A DNA stretch of 64,000 nt from DASUBV01 sp963725175 (lineage in GTDB: Bacteria > Actinomycetota > Actinomycetes > Streptosporangiales > Streptosporangiaceae): assembly GCA_963725175.1 (NCBI GenBank), contig CAVRXH010000006.1, forward strand, positions 4,526,001 to 4,590,000. Reading direction: 5' to 3'. A program made the translations under genes and the position numbers. The notes beneath the pieces are model-generated. The model was not told where the DNA came from, did not search any database, and worked only from the letters and a program-made list of their open reading frames with translations. Of this stretch, positions 25,568 through 33,766 are shown piece by piece. Each line of letters begins with the position of its first letter. Position 1 is the first letter of the stretch.

Positions 25568-27262
25568 ATGGCGGACGCACACCAGGCTCGTCGAGGGCAG
25601 GCCGGTCCCCGGCCGGTCCGCGCCCCGCGCGGCACCGACCTGAGCTGCAAGGGCTGGCCGCAGGAAGCGGCCATGCGGATGCTGATGAACAACCTGGACC
25701 CCGAGGTCGCCGAGCACCCGGACCAGCTCATCGTCTACGGCGGCTCGGGCCGCGCGGCGCGGAGCTGGGATGCCTTCGACGCGATCGTGGCGTCGCTGCG
25801 CGACCTGGAGGCCGACGAGACCCTGCTGGTCCAGTCCGGCAAGCCGGTCGGGATCTTCCGCACCCACGAGTGGGCGCCGCGGGTGCTGATCGCCAACTCC
25901 AACCTGGTCCCGCAGTGGGCGAACTGGGAGGAGTTCCGGCGGCTGGAGGCCGAGGGACTGACCATGTTCGGCCAGATGACGGCCGGGTCGTGGATCTACA
26001 TCGGCACCCAGGGCATCCTGCAGGGCACCTACGAGACCTTCGCCGCCGTCGCCGCGAAGCGGTTCGGCGGCTCGCTGGCCGGGACCATCACGCTGACCGG
26101 CGGGCTCGGCGGGATGGGCGGCGCCCAGCCGCTTGCCGTCACCATGAACGGCGGCGTCGCGCTGTGCGTCGACTGCGACCCGTCCCGGATCAGCCGCCGG
26201 ATCGAGTACGGCTACCTGGACGTCGCGGCCGACGACATCGACGACGCGGTGCGCAAGGCCACCGCCGCCGCCAGCGCCGGGCAGCCGCTGTCCATCGGGC
26301 TGCTCGGCAACACCGCCGAGGTCGTGCCCAGGCTGCTGGCCATGGGCGCGCCGATCAACATCGTCACCGACCAGACCTCCGCGCACGACCCGCTGACCTA
26401 CCTGCCCAAGGGCGTCGCCTTCGAGGACATGTCCGCGCTGCGCGCCGAGGACCCGGCAGGGTTCACCCGGCGGGCCCGCGAGTCGATGGCCGAGCACGTC
26501 GCGGCGATGGTCGGCTTCCAGGACGCCGGCGCCGAGGTGTTCGACTACGGCAACTCGATCCGCGGCGAGGCCGAGGTGGCCGGCTACGAGCGCGCGTTCG
26601 CCTTCCCCGGCTTCGTGCCCGCCTACATCCGGCCGCTGTTCTGCGAGGGCAGGGGCCCGTTCCGCTGGGCGGCGCTGTCCGGCGACCCGGCCGACATCGC
26701 GGTGACCGACGAGGCTGTGCTCGACCTGTTCCCGCAAAACGAGGCGCTGGCCAGGTGGATCAAGATGGCCAGGGAAAAGGTGCACTTCCAGGGGCTGCCC
26801 GCGCGGATCTGCTGGCTCGGCTACGGCGAGCGGCACCTGGCCGGGATGCGGTTCAACGAGCTGGTCAAGCGCGGCGACGTCGCCGCGCCGATCGTGCTCG
26901 GCCGCGACCACCTGGACTGCGGCTCGGTGGCCTCGCCGTACCGGGAGACCGAGGGAATGGCCGACGGCAGCGACGCCATCGCCGACTGGCCGCTGCTGAA
27001 CGCGCTGATCAACACCTCCTCCGGCGCGTCCTGGGTGAGCATCCACCACGGCGGCGGGGTCGGCATCGGCCGGTCCATCCACGCCGGGCAGGTGTGCGTC
27101 GCCGACGGCACCGACCTGGCCGGGGAGAAGCTGGAGCGAGTGCTGACCAACGACCCGGGAATGGGCGTGATCCGGCACGTGGACGCGGGCTATGACCAGG
27201 CCACCGAGGTAGCGCGGCAGCGCGGCGTCCGGATACCGATGGGTGAGCATGCGGGCTCGTGA
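25568..27262 (+). CDS. hutU: Urocanate hydratase
   Basis: A 564-residue NAD+-dependent urocanase converting urocanate to imidazolonepropionate, step 2 of histidine degradation. Hallmarks: GTQGILQGTYETF, NAD site GGLGGMGGAQPLAVTMNGG, DQTSAHDPLTYLPKG, LPARICWLGYGERHLAGMRF, and HHGGGVGIGRSIHAGQV near the C-terminus. ATG 25568 has GTGAGGAG upstream. First gene of a run continuing to the M20 hydrolase and hutF. Histidine ammonia-lyase (hutH) is not in the window. Confidence 0.96.
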   Translation: MADAHQARRGQAGPRPVRAPRGTDLSCKGWPQEAAMRMLMNNLDPEVAEHPDQLIVYGGSGRAARSWDAFDAIVASLRDLEADETLLVQSGKPVGIFRTHEWAPRVLIANSNLVPQWANWEEFRRLEAEGLTMFGQMTAGSWIYIGTQGILQGTYETFAAVAAKRFGGSLAGTITLTGGLGGMGGAQPLAVTMNGGVALCVDCDPSRISRRIEYGYLDVAADDIDDAVRKATAAASAGQPLSIGLLGNTAEVVPRLLAMGAPINIVTDQTSAHDPLTYLPKGVAFEDMSALRAEDPAGFTRRARESMAEHVAAMVGFQDAGAEVFDYGNSIRGEAEVAGYERAFAFPGFVPAYIRPLFCEGRGPFRWAALSGDPADIAVTDEAVLDLFPQNEALARWIKMAREKVHFQGLPARICWLGYGERHLAGMRFNELVKRGDVAAPIVLGRDHLDCGSVASPYRETEGMADGSDAIADWPLLNALINTSSGASWVSIHHGGGVGIGRSIHAGQVCVADGTDLAGEKLERVLTNDPGMGVIRHVDAGYDQATEVARQRGVRIPMGEHAGS

Positions 27263-27319
27263 CCTGCCGCGTACTCCGGCCGCCTGGCCGATTGTGATGG
27301 CGCTGGCCGGGGTGCCGCG

Positions 27320-28573
27320 GTGAGCTTTACCCGGCTGTGGGAGTCGCTGCTGCCGGTGGGCCTGGACGCCGAGACCGGCGGCTACCGGCGGTACTCGTGG
27401 ACCGCGTCGGACCTGGCCTGCCGGGACTGGTTCGCGGCGGCGGCCGCCGAGCGCGGCCTGCCTGCCGCCACCGACCGCAACGGCAACCTGTGGGCCTGGT
27501 GGATGCCGCCGGGCCAGGCCGCGCCGGTCGCCGGCCCGGAGCTGGCCGCGCCGCCGGGCACCATCGCCACCGGGAGCCACCTGGACTCGGTGCCCGACGG
27601 CGGGGCGTTCGACGGCCCGCTGGGCATCGTGTCCGCCTTCGCCGCGATCGACCTGCTCCGCGAGCGCGGCTACCAGCCGGCCCGGCCGGTCGCCGTCGCC
27701 GCGTTCACCGAGGAGGAAGGCGCCAGATTCGGGGTCGCTTGTCTCGGCAGCAGGCTGGCCTCAGGCGCGATCACCCCTGAGGCCGCCCGCGAACTGCGGG
27801 ACGGCAGCGGGGCGACGCTGGCGCAGGCCATGACCGAGGCCGGCGCCGACCCCGGCGGCCTCGGCGCCGACTCCGGGCTGCTTGACGGCCTCGCCGCCTA
27901 CGTGGAGCTGCACATCGAGCAGGGCAGCGCGCTGGCCGGACTCGGTGCCGCCGTCGGCATCGGCGAGGGCATCTGGCCGCATGGCCGGTGGCGGGTGGAG
28001 TTCACCGGCCGCGCCGACCACGCCGGCACCACCCGGCTGGCCGACCGGCACGACCCGATGCTGCCCTATGCGGCCGTCGTGCTGGCCGCCAGGGAAGCCG
28101 CCGCCGCGCACCACAGCCTGGCCACCGTCGGGAAGGTCGTCGCGGAGCCGGGCGGCGCCAACGCCATCTGCTCGGTGGTCCGTGCCTGGCTGGATGCCCG
28201 CGCCCCCGACGAGGCCACCCTGGAGAGCCTCGTCGCCCAGGTCAGCGCCGCCGCCGAGGTCGCCGCCGCCGAGCAACACGTCAGCGTCGAGGTGCGCCGC
28301 GAGTCGTTCACCCCGCTGGTCTCCTTCGATGCCGGGCTGAGCGAGCGGATCGGCAAGGTGCTGGGTGCCGAGACCGGCAGCGACGTGCCGGTGCTGCCAA
28401 CCGGTGCCGGGCACGACGCCGGCGTGCTGGCGGCCCGGCTGCCGACCGCCATGCTGTTCGTGCGCAACCCGTCCGGCGTCTCGCACTCCCCGGCCGAGAT
28501 CGCGGACCTGGCCGACTGCCAGGCCGGCGTGACCGCCCTGGCCGCCGTCCTCGCCGACCTGGCGGCCTCGTGA
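27320..28573 (+). CDS. M20-family amidohydrolase (allantoate/N-carbamoyl-amino-acid hydrolase type), likely N-formylglutamate deformylase
   Basis: A 417-residue dinuclear-zinc amidase: TGSHLDSVPDGGAFDGPLG (metal His and Asp), FTEEEGARFGVACLGSR (Glu pair), YVELHIEQGSALAG, GRADHAGTTRLADRHD and TGAGHDAGVLAARLPTAMLF. General members cleave allantoate or carbamoyl-amino acids. Here it sits between hutU and hutF, where the pathway needs an enzyme to deformylate N-formyl-L-glutamate made by HutF. No canonical HutG is present, so that role is inferred. GTG 27320 is the likely start. Confidence 0.85.
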   Translation: MSFTRLWESLLPVGLDAETGGYRRYSWTASDLACRDWFAAAAAERGLPAATDRNGNLWAWWMPPGQAAPVAGPELAAPPGTIATGSHLDSVPDGGAFDGPLGIVSAFAAIDLLRERGYQPARPVAVAAFTEEEGARFGVACLGSRLASGAITPEAARELRDGSGATLAQAMTEAGADPGGLGADSGLLDGLAAYVELHIEQGSALAGLGAAVGIGEGIWPHGRWRVEFTGRADHAGTTRLADRHDPMLPYAAVVLAAREAAAAHHSLATVGKVVAEPGGANAICSVVRAWLDARAPDEATLESLVAQVSAAAEVAAAEQHVSVEVRRESFTPLVSFDAGLSERIGKVLGAETGSDVPVLPTGAGHDAGVLAARLPTAMLFVRNPSGVSHSPAEIADLADCQAGVTALAAVLADLAAS

Positions 28574-28598
28574 CAGCGGCGCCGACCGAGGGGGTGTG

Positions 28599-30048
28599 AT
28601 GGAGAGCGGGCAGGCGTGGCATGCCGAGCTGGCCTGGCTGCCGGGCGGCGTGCACCGCGATGTGCTGATCGAGGCCGACGGCGACCGCTTCACCGCCGTC
28701 ACCCCCGGTACCCCGGCCGCGGGCCTGCCGCCGGGCACCACCCGGCTGGTCGGGCTCACCCTGCCCGGCCTCGCCAACGCGCACTCGCACGCCTTCCACC
28801 GCGCGCTGCGCGGCATCACCCAGGCCGGGCGCGGCACGTTCTGGACCTGGCGGGAGCGGATGTATGAGGTAGCCGCGCGACTGGATCCCGGCCAGCTACC
28901 TGGATCTGGCCACCGCCGTCTACGCGGAGATGGCGCTGGCCGGCGTTACCTGCGTCGGGGAGTTCCACTACCTGCACCACGACACCGGCGGGGCCAGGTA
29001 CGCCGACCCGAACGAGATGAGCCGCGCGCTGATCGAGGCGGCCCGCCTGGCTGGCCTGCGGATCTGCCTGCTGGACACCTGCTACCTGTCCGGCGGGCTC
29101 AGCCAGGACGGCGGGTCACTGCCGCTGGACGGCGCGCAACTCCGGTTCGGCGACGGCGACGCGGCCGCCTGGGCGGCCAGGATCGACGCCCTCGGCGCCG
29201 ATGAGCAGGGCGTGCTGGCACCGCATGCCCGGCTGGGCGCCGCCATCCACTCGGTACGCGCGGTGCCGCCCGGGCAGATGGGCGCCGTCGTCACCTGGGC
29301 CAGGCGGCACGGGGCGCCGCTGCACGCGCACCTGTCCGAGCAGCAGGCCGAGAACCGGGCCTGCCTCGCCGCCTACCAGCGCACCCCCACTGAGGTGCTG
29401 GACCAGGCCGGCGCCCTCGGCCCGCGTACCTCACTGGTGCACGCCACGCACCTGACCGCGACCGACATCTCGCTGCTCGGCGGGACCGGCAGCTACGCCT
29501 GTTTCTGCCCGACCACCGAGGCCGACCTGGCCGACGGGATCGGCCCGGCCAGCGCGCTCGCCGAGGCCGGCGGCAAGCTCACCCTGGGCAGCGACAGCCA
29601 GGCCGTCATCGACCTGTTCGAGGAGGCGCGCCGGGTCGAGCTCGGCGAGCGCCTGGCCACCCAGGAGCGCGGCCATTTCACCGCCGCCGCCCTGGCCACG
29701 GCGGCCACCGCCGACGGCCACGCCAGCCTCGGCTGGCCCGACGCCGGTCAGCTCGCCCCCGGCATGCTCGCCGACCTGGCCACCGTCTCCCTCACCACCC
29801 CCCGCACCGCTGGCGCCCTGCTGAGCCCCCTCGGCCTCGGCGCCGACGACGGCAGCGGCCCGACCGGCGCCCGCGCGGGTGCCCGCGTCGGCGGCACCGC
29901 CCTGGAGTCCGTGATCTTCGGAGCGTCCGCCGCCGACGTCACCACGGTGGTCTCGAGCGGCCGGGAGATCGTCCGCGACGGCCAGCACCTGCAGATCCCC
30001 GACGTCCCCGCCGCCCTCACCCGCGCCCTAGCCGCGCTCCGCCCCTGA
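28599..30048 (+). pseudogene. hutF: Formimidoylglutamate deiminase HutF, apparent single-base frameshift
   Basis: A zinc-dependent amidohydrolase-superfamily deiminase (N-formimino-L-glutamate to N-formyl-L-glutamate plus ammonia). The N-terminal frame has LPGLANAHSHAFHRALRG and ends WRERMYEVAARLDP. The next frame continues ASYLDLATAVYAEMALAGVT, then CVGEFHYLHH, HAHLSEQQAENRAC, LVHATHLTATD and LGSDSQAVIDLFEEARRVE. One extra base lies at about 28887-28891 (cccggcc). Without it the protein is 482 residues and complete. ATG 28599 follows a GAGGGGG Shine-Dalgarno. Either a broken gene or an indel error. Confidence 0.88.
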
Positions 30049-30152
30049 CCCCTCCGCGGCTAGCCCAGGGTCACCACCCCAGTCACATCCACCCCATCCG
30101 CCCATCCTGCCCCCCTTGTGACGAGCCTGGCCGCTCCGCCCGCGCGCGTTTA

Positions 30153-30210
30153 CGACAGTGAAGGCGGGTTCACTGCCGCTGTATCGACAGTAGAAGTGGG
30201 TTCACTGTCG
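30153..30210. repeat. Paired hairpin repeats between hutF and the SSS transporter
   Basis: Two imperfect direct copies of a ~28-bp hairpin: CAGTGAA-GGCGGG-TTCACTG (30156-30175) and CGACAGT-N12-ACTGTCG (30190s to 30210). The outer arms CGACAGTGAA (30153-30162) and TTCACTGTCG (30201-30210) also form a perfect 10-bp inverted repeat. Lies in a 286-bp gene-free stretch between convergent genes. Confidence 0.7.
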
Positions 30211-30327
30211 TTGGCCGGGCCGGGCCGGGCCGGGCCGGGCCGCGGGGTGGGCCGGGCCGCGGGGTGGGCCGGGCCGCGGGCGGGCCGGCCGGGTCCCGCG
30301 CCGCAGTGCGATGCGGGACCCGGCCGG
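30211..30327. terminator. GGGCC-repeat tract and 15-bp hairpin ending the SSS transporter gene
   Basis: A run of GGGCC pentamers and a 20-bp GGGCCGCGGGGTGGGCCGGG-type repeat (30211-30290) leads into a 15-bp perfect stem (30285-30299 with 30313-30327). The stem sits just beyond the stop of the minus-strand transporter gene (30335). The stem is a likely terminator; the pentamer tract is low-complexity slippage DNA. Confidence 0.6.
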
Positions 30328-30334
30328 GCGGGGG

Positions 30335-31969
30335 TTACGAGGCGGGGGTGACCGCCTTCCGGGTGGTCGCCGGCTCGGGGGAGTCGGCGAGGTAGTCAGC
30401 CGGGCTGGTCTCGTCCTTGCCGTCAGGCAGGTGCAGCGCCCGGAACACCACAGTCGCCACGACCGTCACCACCACGTTGATGACGAACGCGGTGATCGCG
30501 ATGTAGACGGTGTCGCCCAGCCACGGCACGGCCGCCGTTGACGCGCCGAAGTGCGTGCCCGGCTCGCCGGCCACCGGCTGGTTGTAGGCGACGATCGTGC
30601 CGTAGACCATCGCGGCCGCCCAGCCGAGCAGCAGCGCCCAGCGGTGCAGCCACCTGGTGTACAGACCGCCCACGATGGCCGGGAAGGTCTGCAGGATCCA
30701 GACCCCGCCCAGCAGCTGGAGGTTGATCGAGAAGGTCTTGCTGAGCGCGAGCACGAAGACCAGCGCCCCCGCCTTGACGATCAGCGACACCCACTGCGCC
30801 ACCCTGGTCTCGTGTGCCGGGCTGGCGCTGCGGTGGAAGAACTCCCGGTACACGTTCCTGGTGAACAGGTTGGCCGCGGCGATCGACATGATCGCGGCCG
30901 GCACCAGCGCGCCGATCACGATGGCCGAGTAGCCCACGCCGGCGAACCAGCTCGGGAACATGTGCTCGAACAGCAGCGGCACGGAGAGCTGGGCGTTCCC
31001 ACCTGCGGCCTTCACCCCGGCGGTGACCGCAGGCGACGCCAGCGCCATGTAGCCGAGCAGCGCTACCAGGCCGAGGACCAGCGAGTAGGCCGGCAGGATG
31101 GCCATGTTCCGCCTGATCACGTTGCGCCGCTTGGTGGCGAGCACGCCCGTGATGGCGTGCGGGTACATGAACAGCGCGAGCGCGGAGCCGAGCGCCAGGG
31201 TGGCGTACGCCCACTCGCCGGCCGGCGGGGTGACCAGCGCGCCGAACGGCTTGCCGGTCTTGGGGTTGGTACTGGCCAGGTGCGTGGAGGCGTTGTTGAA
31301 GATGTGCGTCCAGCCGCCCAGCCGCATCGGGATGTAGATCACCGCGACGATGATCATGATGTAGACCAGCGCGTCCTTGATGAACGCCGTCAGCGCCGGA
31401 GCGCGCAGCCCGGACACGTAGGTGTAGGCGGCGAGAACCGCGAACGCGATGAACAGCGGCAGGTCCTTGAGGAAGGTGCTGGACGTGCTGCCCACTCCGA
31501 GGACCGTCAGCACCGCCTGGATGCCGACAAGCTGGAGCGCGATGTACGGCATCGTGGCCAGGATCCCGGTCGCGGCGATCGCCAGCGCCAGGCCGCGCGA
31601 GCCGTACCGGCCGCGGACGAAGTCCGCCGGCGTGACGTAGCCGTGCGCCCGGCAGACTGACCACAGCCGCGGCGCGAACACGAACACGATCGGGAACACG
31701 ATGATCGTGTACGGCACGGCGAAGAAGCCGGCCGCGCCGACCGCGTACACCAGCGCGGGCACCGCGATGAAGGTGTAGGCGGTATACAGGTCGCCGCCGA
31801 GCAGGAACCAGCTCACGAAGGTGCCGAAGCTGCGGCCGCCAAGGCCCCACTCGTCCAGCGCCAGCATGTTCTCCGCCCGGCGCCACCTGGCCGCCGCGAA
31901 GCCGGCCGTGGCCACGACGAGGAACGCGACGATGAGGATGGTGAACGCGACGGCGTTAACGTGACCCAT
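30335..31969 (-). CDS. Sodium:solute symporter (SSS family, MctP-like monocarboxylate permease)
   Basis: A 544-residue membrane protein with about 13 helices: WGLGGRSFGTFVSWFLLGGDLYTAYTF, VTPADFVRGRYGSRGLALAIA, QLVGIQAVLTVLG and the Na+-site region IGALVPAAIMSIAAANLFTRNV. Members (MctP, YhjB) import lactate, pyruvate or other short carboxylates with Na+ or H+. Coupled to the small DUF3311 protein, as is usual for this subtype. It interrupts the hut genes, so uptake of a carboxylate linked to histidine breakdown (such as urocanate) is conceivable but unproven. Confidence 0.9.
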   Translation of the reverse strand: MGHVNAVAFTILIVAFLVVATAGFAAARWRRAENMLALDEWGLGGRSFGTFVSWFLLGGDLYTAYTFIAVPALVYAVGAAGFFAVPYTIIVFPIVFVFAPRLWSVCRAHGYVTPADFVRGRYGSRGLALAIAATGILATMPYIALQLVGIQAVLTVLGVGSTSSTFLKDLPLFIAFAVLAAYTYVSGLRAPALTAFIKDALVYIMIIVAVIYIPMRLGGWTHIFNNASTHLASTNPKTGKPFGALVTPPAGEWAYATLALGSALALFMYPHAITGVLATKRRNVIRRNMAILPAYSLVLGLVALLGYMALASPAVTAGVKAAGGNAQLSVPLLFEHMFPSWFAGVGYSAIVIGALVPAAIMSIAAANLFTRNVYREFFHRSASPAHETRVAQWVSLIVKAGALVFVLALSKTFSINLQLLGGVWILQTFPAIVGGLYTRWLHRWALLLGWAAAMVYGTIVAYNQPVAGEPGTHFGASTAAVPWLGDTVYIAITAFVINVVVTVVATVVFRALHLPDGKDETSPADYLADSPEPATTRKAVTPAS

Positions 31970-32213
31970 CTTGCCCCCCGGTGCTCGCGTCCCGGCCCGC
32001 CCGGCGGGCCAGCAGGTAGGCGATCGAGGTCACGATCGCCACCAGCGGGATCCACAGGAGCTGGTACCAGTAGAAGAACGGGAAGCCGCCGAGGGCGGGG
32101 GTGGCGCGCGCGTAGATCGGCACCCAGACGGTGCCGACCACGGCGATTATTAACAGGACGGCGACGGTGACCCAGACACCCGTGTGCCTGGTTGACCTGC
32201 CTGGTTGTTCCAC
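31956..32213 (-). CDS. DUF3311 small membrane subunit of the SSS transporter
   Basis: An 85-residue protein with two helices (VWVTVAVLLIIAVVGTVWVP and FYWYQLLWIPLVAIVTSIAYLLA, each written in part) and the DUF3311 pattern YxR..P.L.GFPFFYWYQL. These are encoded immediately before SSS permeases and are thought to be a subunit or chaperone. GTG 32213 is preferred over a GTG at 32282 because GGAGGACGCA sits directly before it. Overlaps the permease gene by 14 nt. Confidence 0.85.
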   Translation of the reverse strand: MEQPGRSTRHTGVWVTVAVLLIIAVVGTVWVPIYARATPALGGFPFFYWYQLLWIPLVAIVTSIAYLLARRAGRDASTGGQDGSR

Positions 32214-32245
32214 TGCGTCCTCCGGAGGGGGTCGGATCGGACACG

Positions 32246-32342
32246 GTGTCGCAGACGTCGCTACCGGCGAAAGATGCGACACAAGTGATAACTAATATGT
32301 TGGCCACCTAAAAGTCCCGTGGCAAGATCAGTTGGCAAGATC
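32246..32342. promoter_or_regulatory. Divergent promoter region between DUF3311/SSS and hutI
   Basis: 178 bp separate the two starts. It contains a perfect 8-bp inverted repeat GTGTCGCA (32246-32253) with TGCGACAC (32275-32282), and a direct repeat TGGCAAGATC at 32320-32329 and 32333-32342 (13-bp period). Probably operator sites co-regulating the transporter and hutI; the regulator is unknown. Confidence 0.45.
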
Positions 32343-32391
32343 GCGGGGGCGGGACTGACGCGGTGCGCGCGTGACGTGGCACGATGCCCCG

Positions 32392-33579
32392 GTGAGCCGC
32401 ACACACGCGCTACTGATCACGAACATCGGCGAGCTGGTAACCAACGCGGCGCCCGGCGGCACAGGGCCTGGGGCAGGATTCGCCGCCCTGGCGGACGCCG
32501 CGCTGGTCATCGAGTCCGGCATGGTGGCCTGGACCGGGCCGGCCGCGCGCGCCCCGGCCGCGGACGACGTGGTGGACGCCGCCGGCCGCGCGGTGCTGCC
32601 CGGCTTCGTCGACTCGCACGCGCACCTGGTCTTCGCCGGGGAACGCGGCGCCGAGTTCGCCGCGCGGATGGCCGGCCAGCCCTATCAGGCCGGCGGCATC
32701 GCCAGCACGGTCGCGGCGACCAGGGCCGCCAGCGACGAGCAGCTCCGGGCGAACCTGGCCAGGCTGAGAGCCGAGCTGCTGGCCCAGGGCACCACCACGT
32801 TCGAGTGCAAGTCGGGTTACGGGCTGACCGTGGCCGACGAGGCACGCTGCCTGGCGCTGGCCGGCGAGGTGACCCGCGAGGTGACCTACCTGGGCGCGCA
32901 CGTCGTCCCGCCCGAGTTCGCGGCCGACCCGGCCCGCTACGTCGAGCTGGTCTGCGGCCCGATGCTGGCCGCCTGCGCGCCGCATGCCAAGTGGGTGGAC
33001 GTGTTCTGCGAGCGCGGTGCGTTCGGCGCCGACGAGGCCCGAGCGGTGCTGGCGGCCGGGGCGGCGGCCGGGCTGGCACCCCGGATTCACGCCAATCAGC
33101 TCGGGCCGGGACCCGGCGTGCAGGTCGCGGTCGCGGCGGGCGCGGCCTCGGCCGATCACTGCACCTACCTGAGCGACGCCGATGTCGACGCGCTGGCCGA
33201 CTCTGGCACGGTCGCGACGCTGCTGCCCGGCGTCGAGTTTTCCACCCGGCAGCCCTATCCCGACGCGAGGCGGCTGCTCGCGGCGGGCGCGACGGTGGCT
33301 ATCGCCACCGACTGCAACCCCGGCTCGTGTTTCACCTCCAGCATGGCGCTGTGCATCGCGCTGGCCGTCAGGGAGATGCGGATGACCACGCGGGAGGCGG
33401 TGTGGGCGGCCACCGCGGGCGGCGCGGCGGCGCTGCGCCGCGCCGATGTCGGCTACCTCGCGTCCGGCGCCGTCGGCGACCTGCTGCTGCTGAACGCGCC
33501 CTCGCACGCCTACCTGGCCTACCGTCCCGGCGTCCCGCAGGTGGCCGGCGTCTGGCGCGCCGGCCTGCGCGTCGCCTAG
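32392..33579 (+). CDS. hutI: Imidazolonepropionase
   Basis: A 395-residue zinc amidohydrolase converting 4-imidazolone-5-propionate to N-formimino-L-glutamate, between HutU and HutF in the pathway. Motifs: VLPGFVDSHAHLVFAGER, TTFECKSGYGLTVADEARCL, VDVFCERGAF, IHANQLGPGPGVQ, ASADHCTYL and ATDCNPGSCFTSSMAL. GTG 32392 gives the standard N-terminus (HALLITNIGELVTN); GTG 32371 is an alternative. Separated from hutU-hutF by the divergent SSS pair. Confidence 0.95.
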   Translation: MSRTHALLITNIGELVTNAAPGGTGPGAGFAALADAALVIESGMVAWTGPAARAPAADDVVDAAGRAVLPGFVDSHAHLVFAGERGAEFAARMAGQPYQAGGIASTVAATRAASDEQLRANLARLRAELLAQGTTTFECKSGYGLTVADEARCLALAGEVTREVTYLGAHVVPPEFAADPARYVELVCGPMLAACAPHAKWVDVFCERGAFGADEARAVLAAGAAAGLAPRIHANQLGPGPGVQVAVAAGAASADHCTYLSDADVDALADSGTVATLLPGVEFSTRQPYPDARRLLAAGATVAIATDCNPGSCFTSSMALCIALAVREMRMTTREAVWAATAGGAAALRRADVGYLASGAVGDLLLLNAPSHAYLAYRPGVPQVAGVWRAGLRVA

Positions 33580-33766
33580 TCCCGCCCCGCACCCACCGCA
33601 CCCGCGCCGCGAGGTTCCCGGGCGCCCGCGCCTCAGCCCGGGGGCAGGCTCGGGTAGGGCTAAGCCCACCCGTGCTTGGGGGGCTATGCCTATCGCGCCG
33701 ACGGCCCGCTGGGCGGCAAGCTGGACCGCAGCCGTAACGCAGCGGGACGACGGGCGAGGAGTCAGC

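Noticed and set aside
30118..30351. Short plus-strand open frame across the hairpin/GGGCC region
   Set aside because: Low-complexity translation of repeats, no ribosome-binding site, overlaps the transporter terminator.
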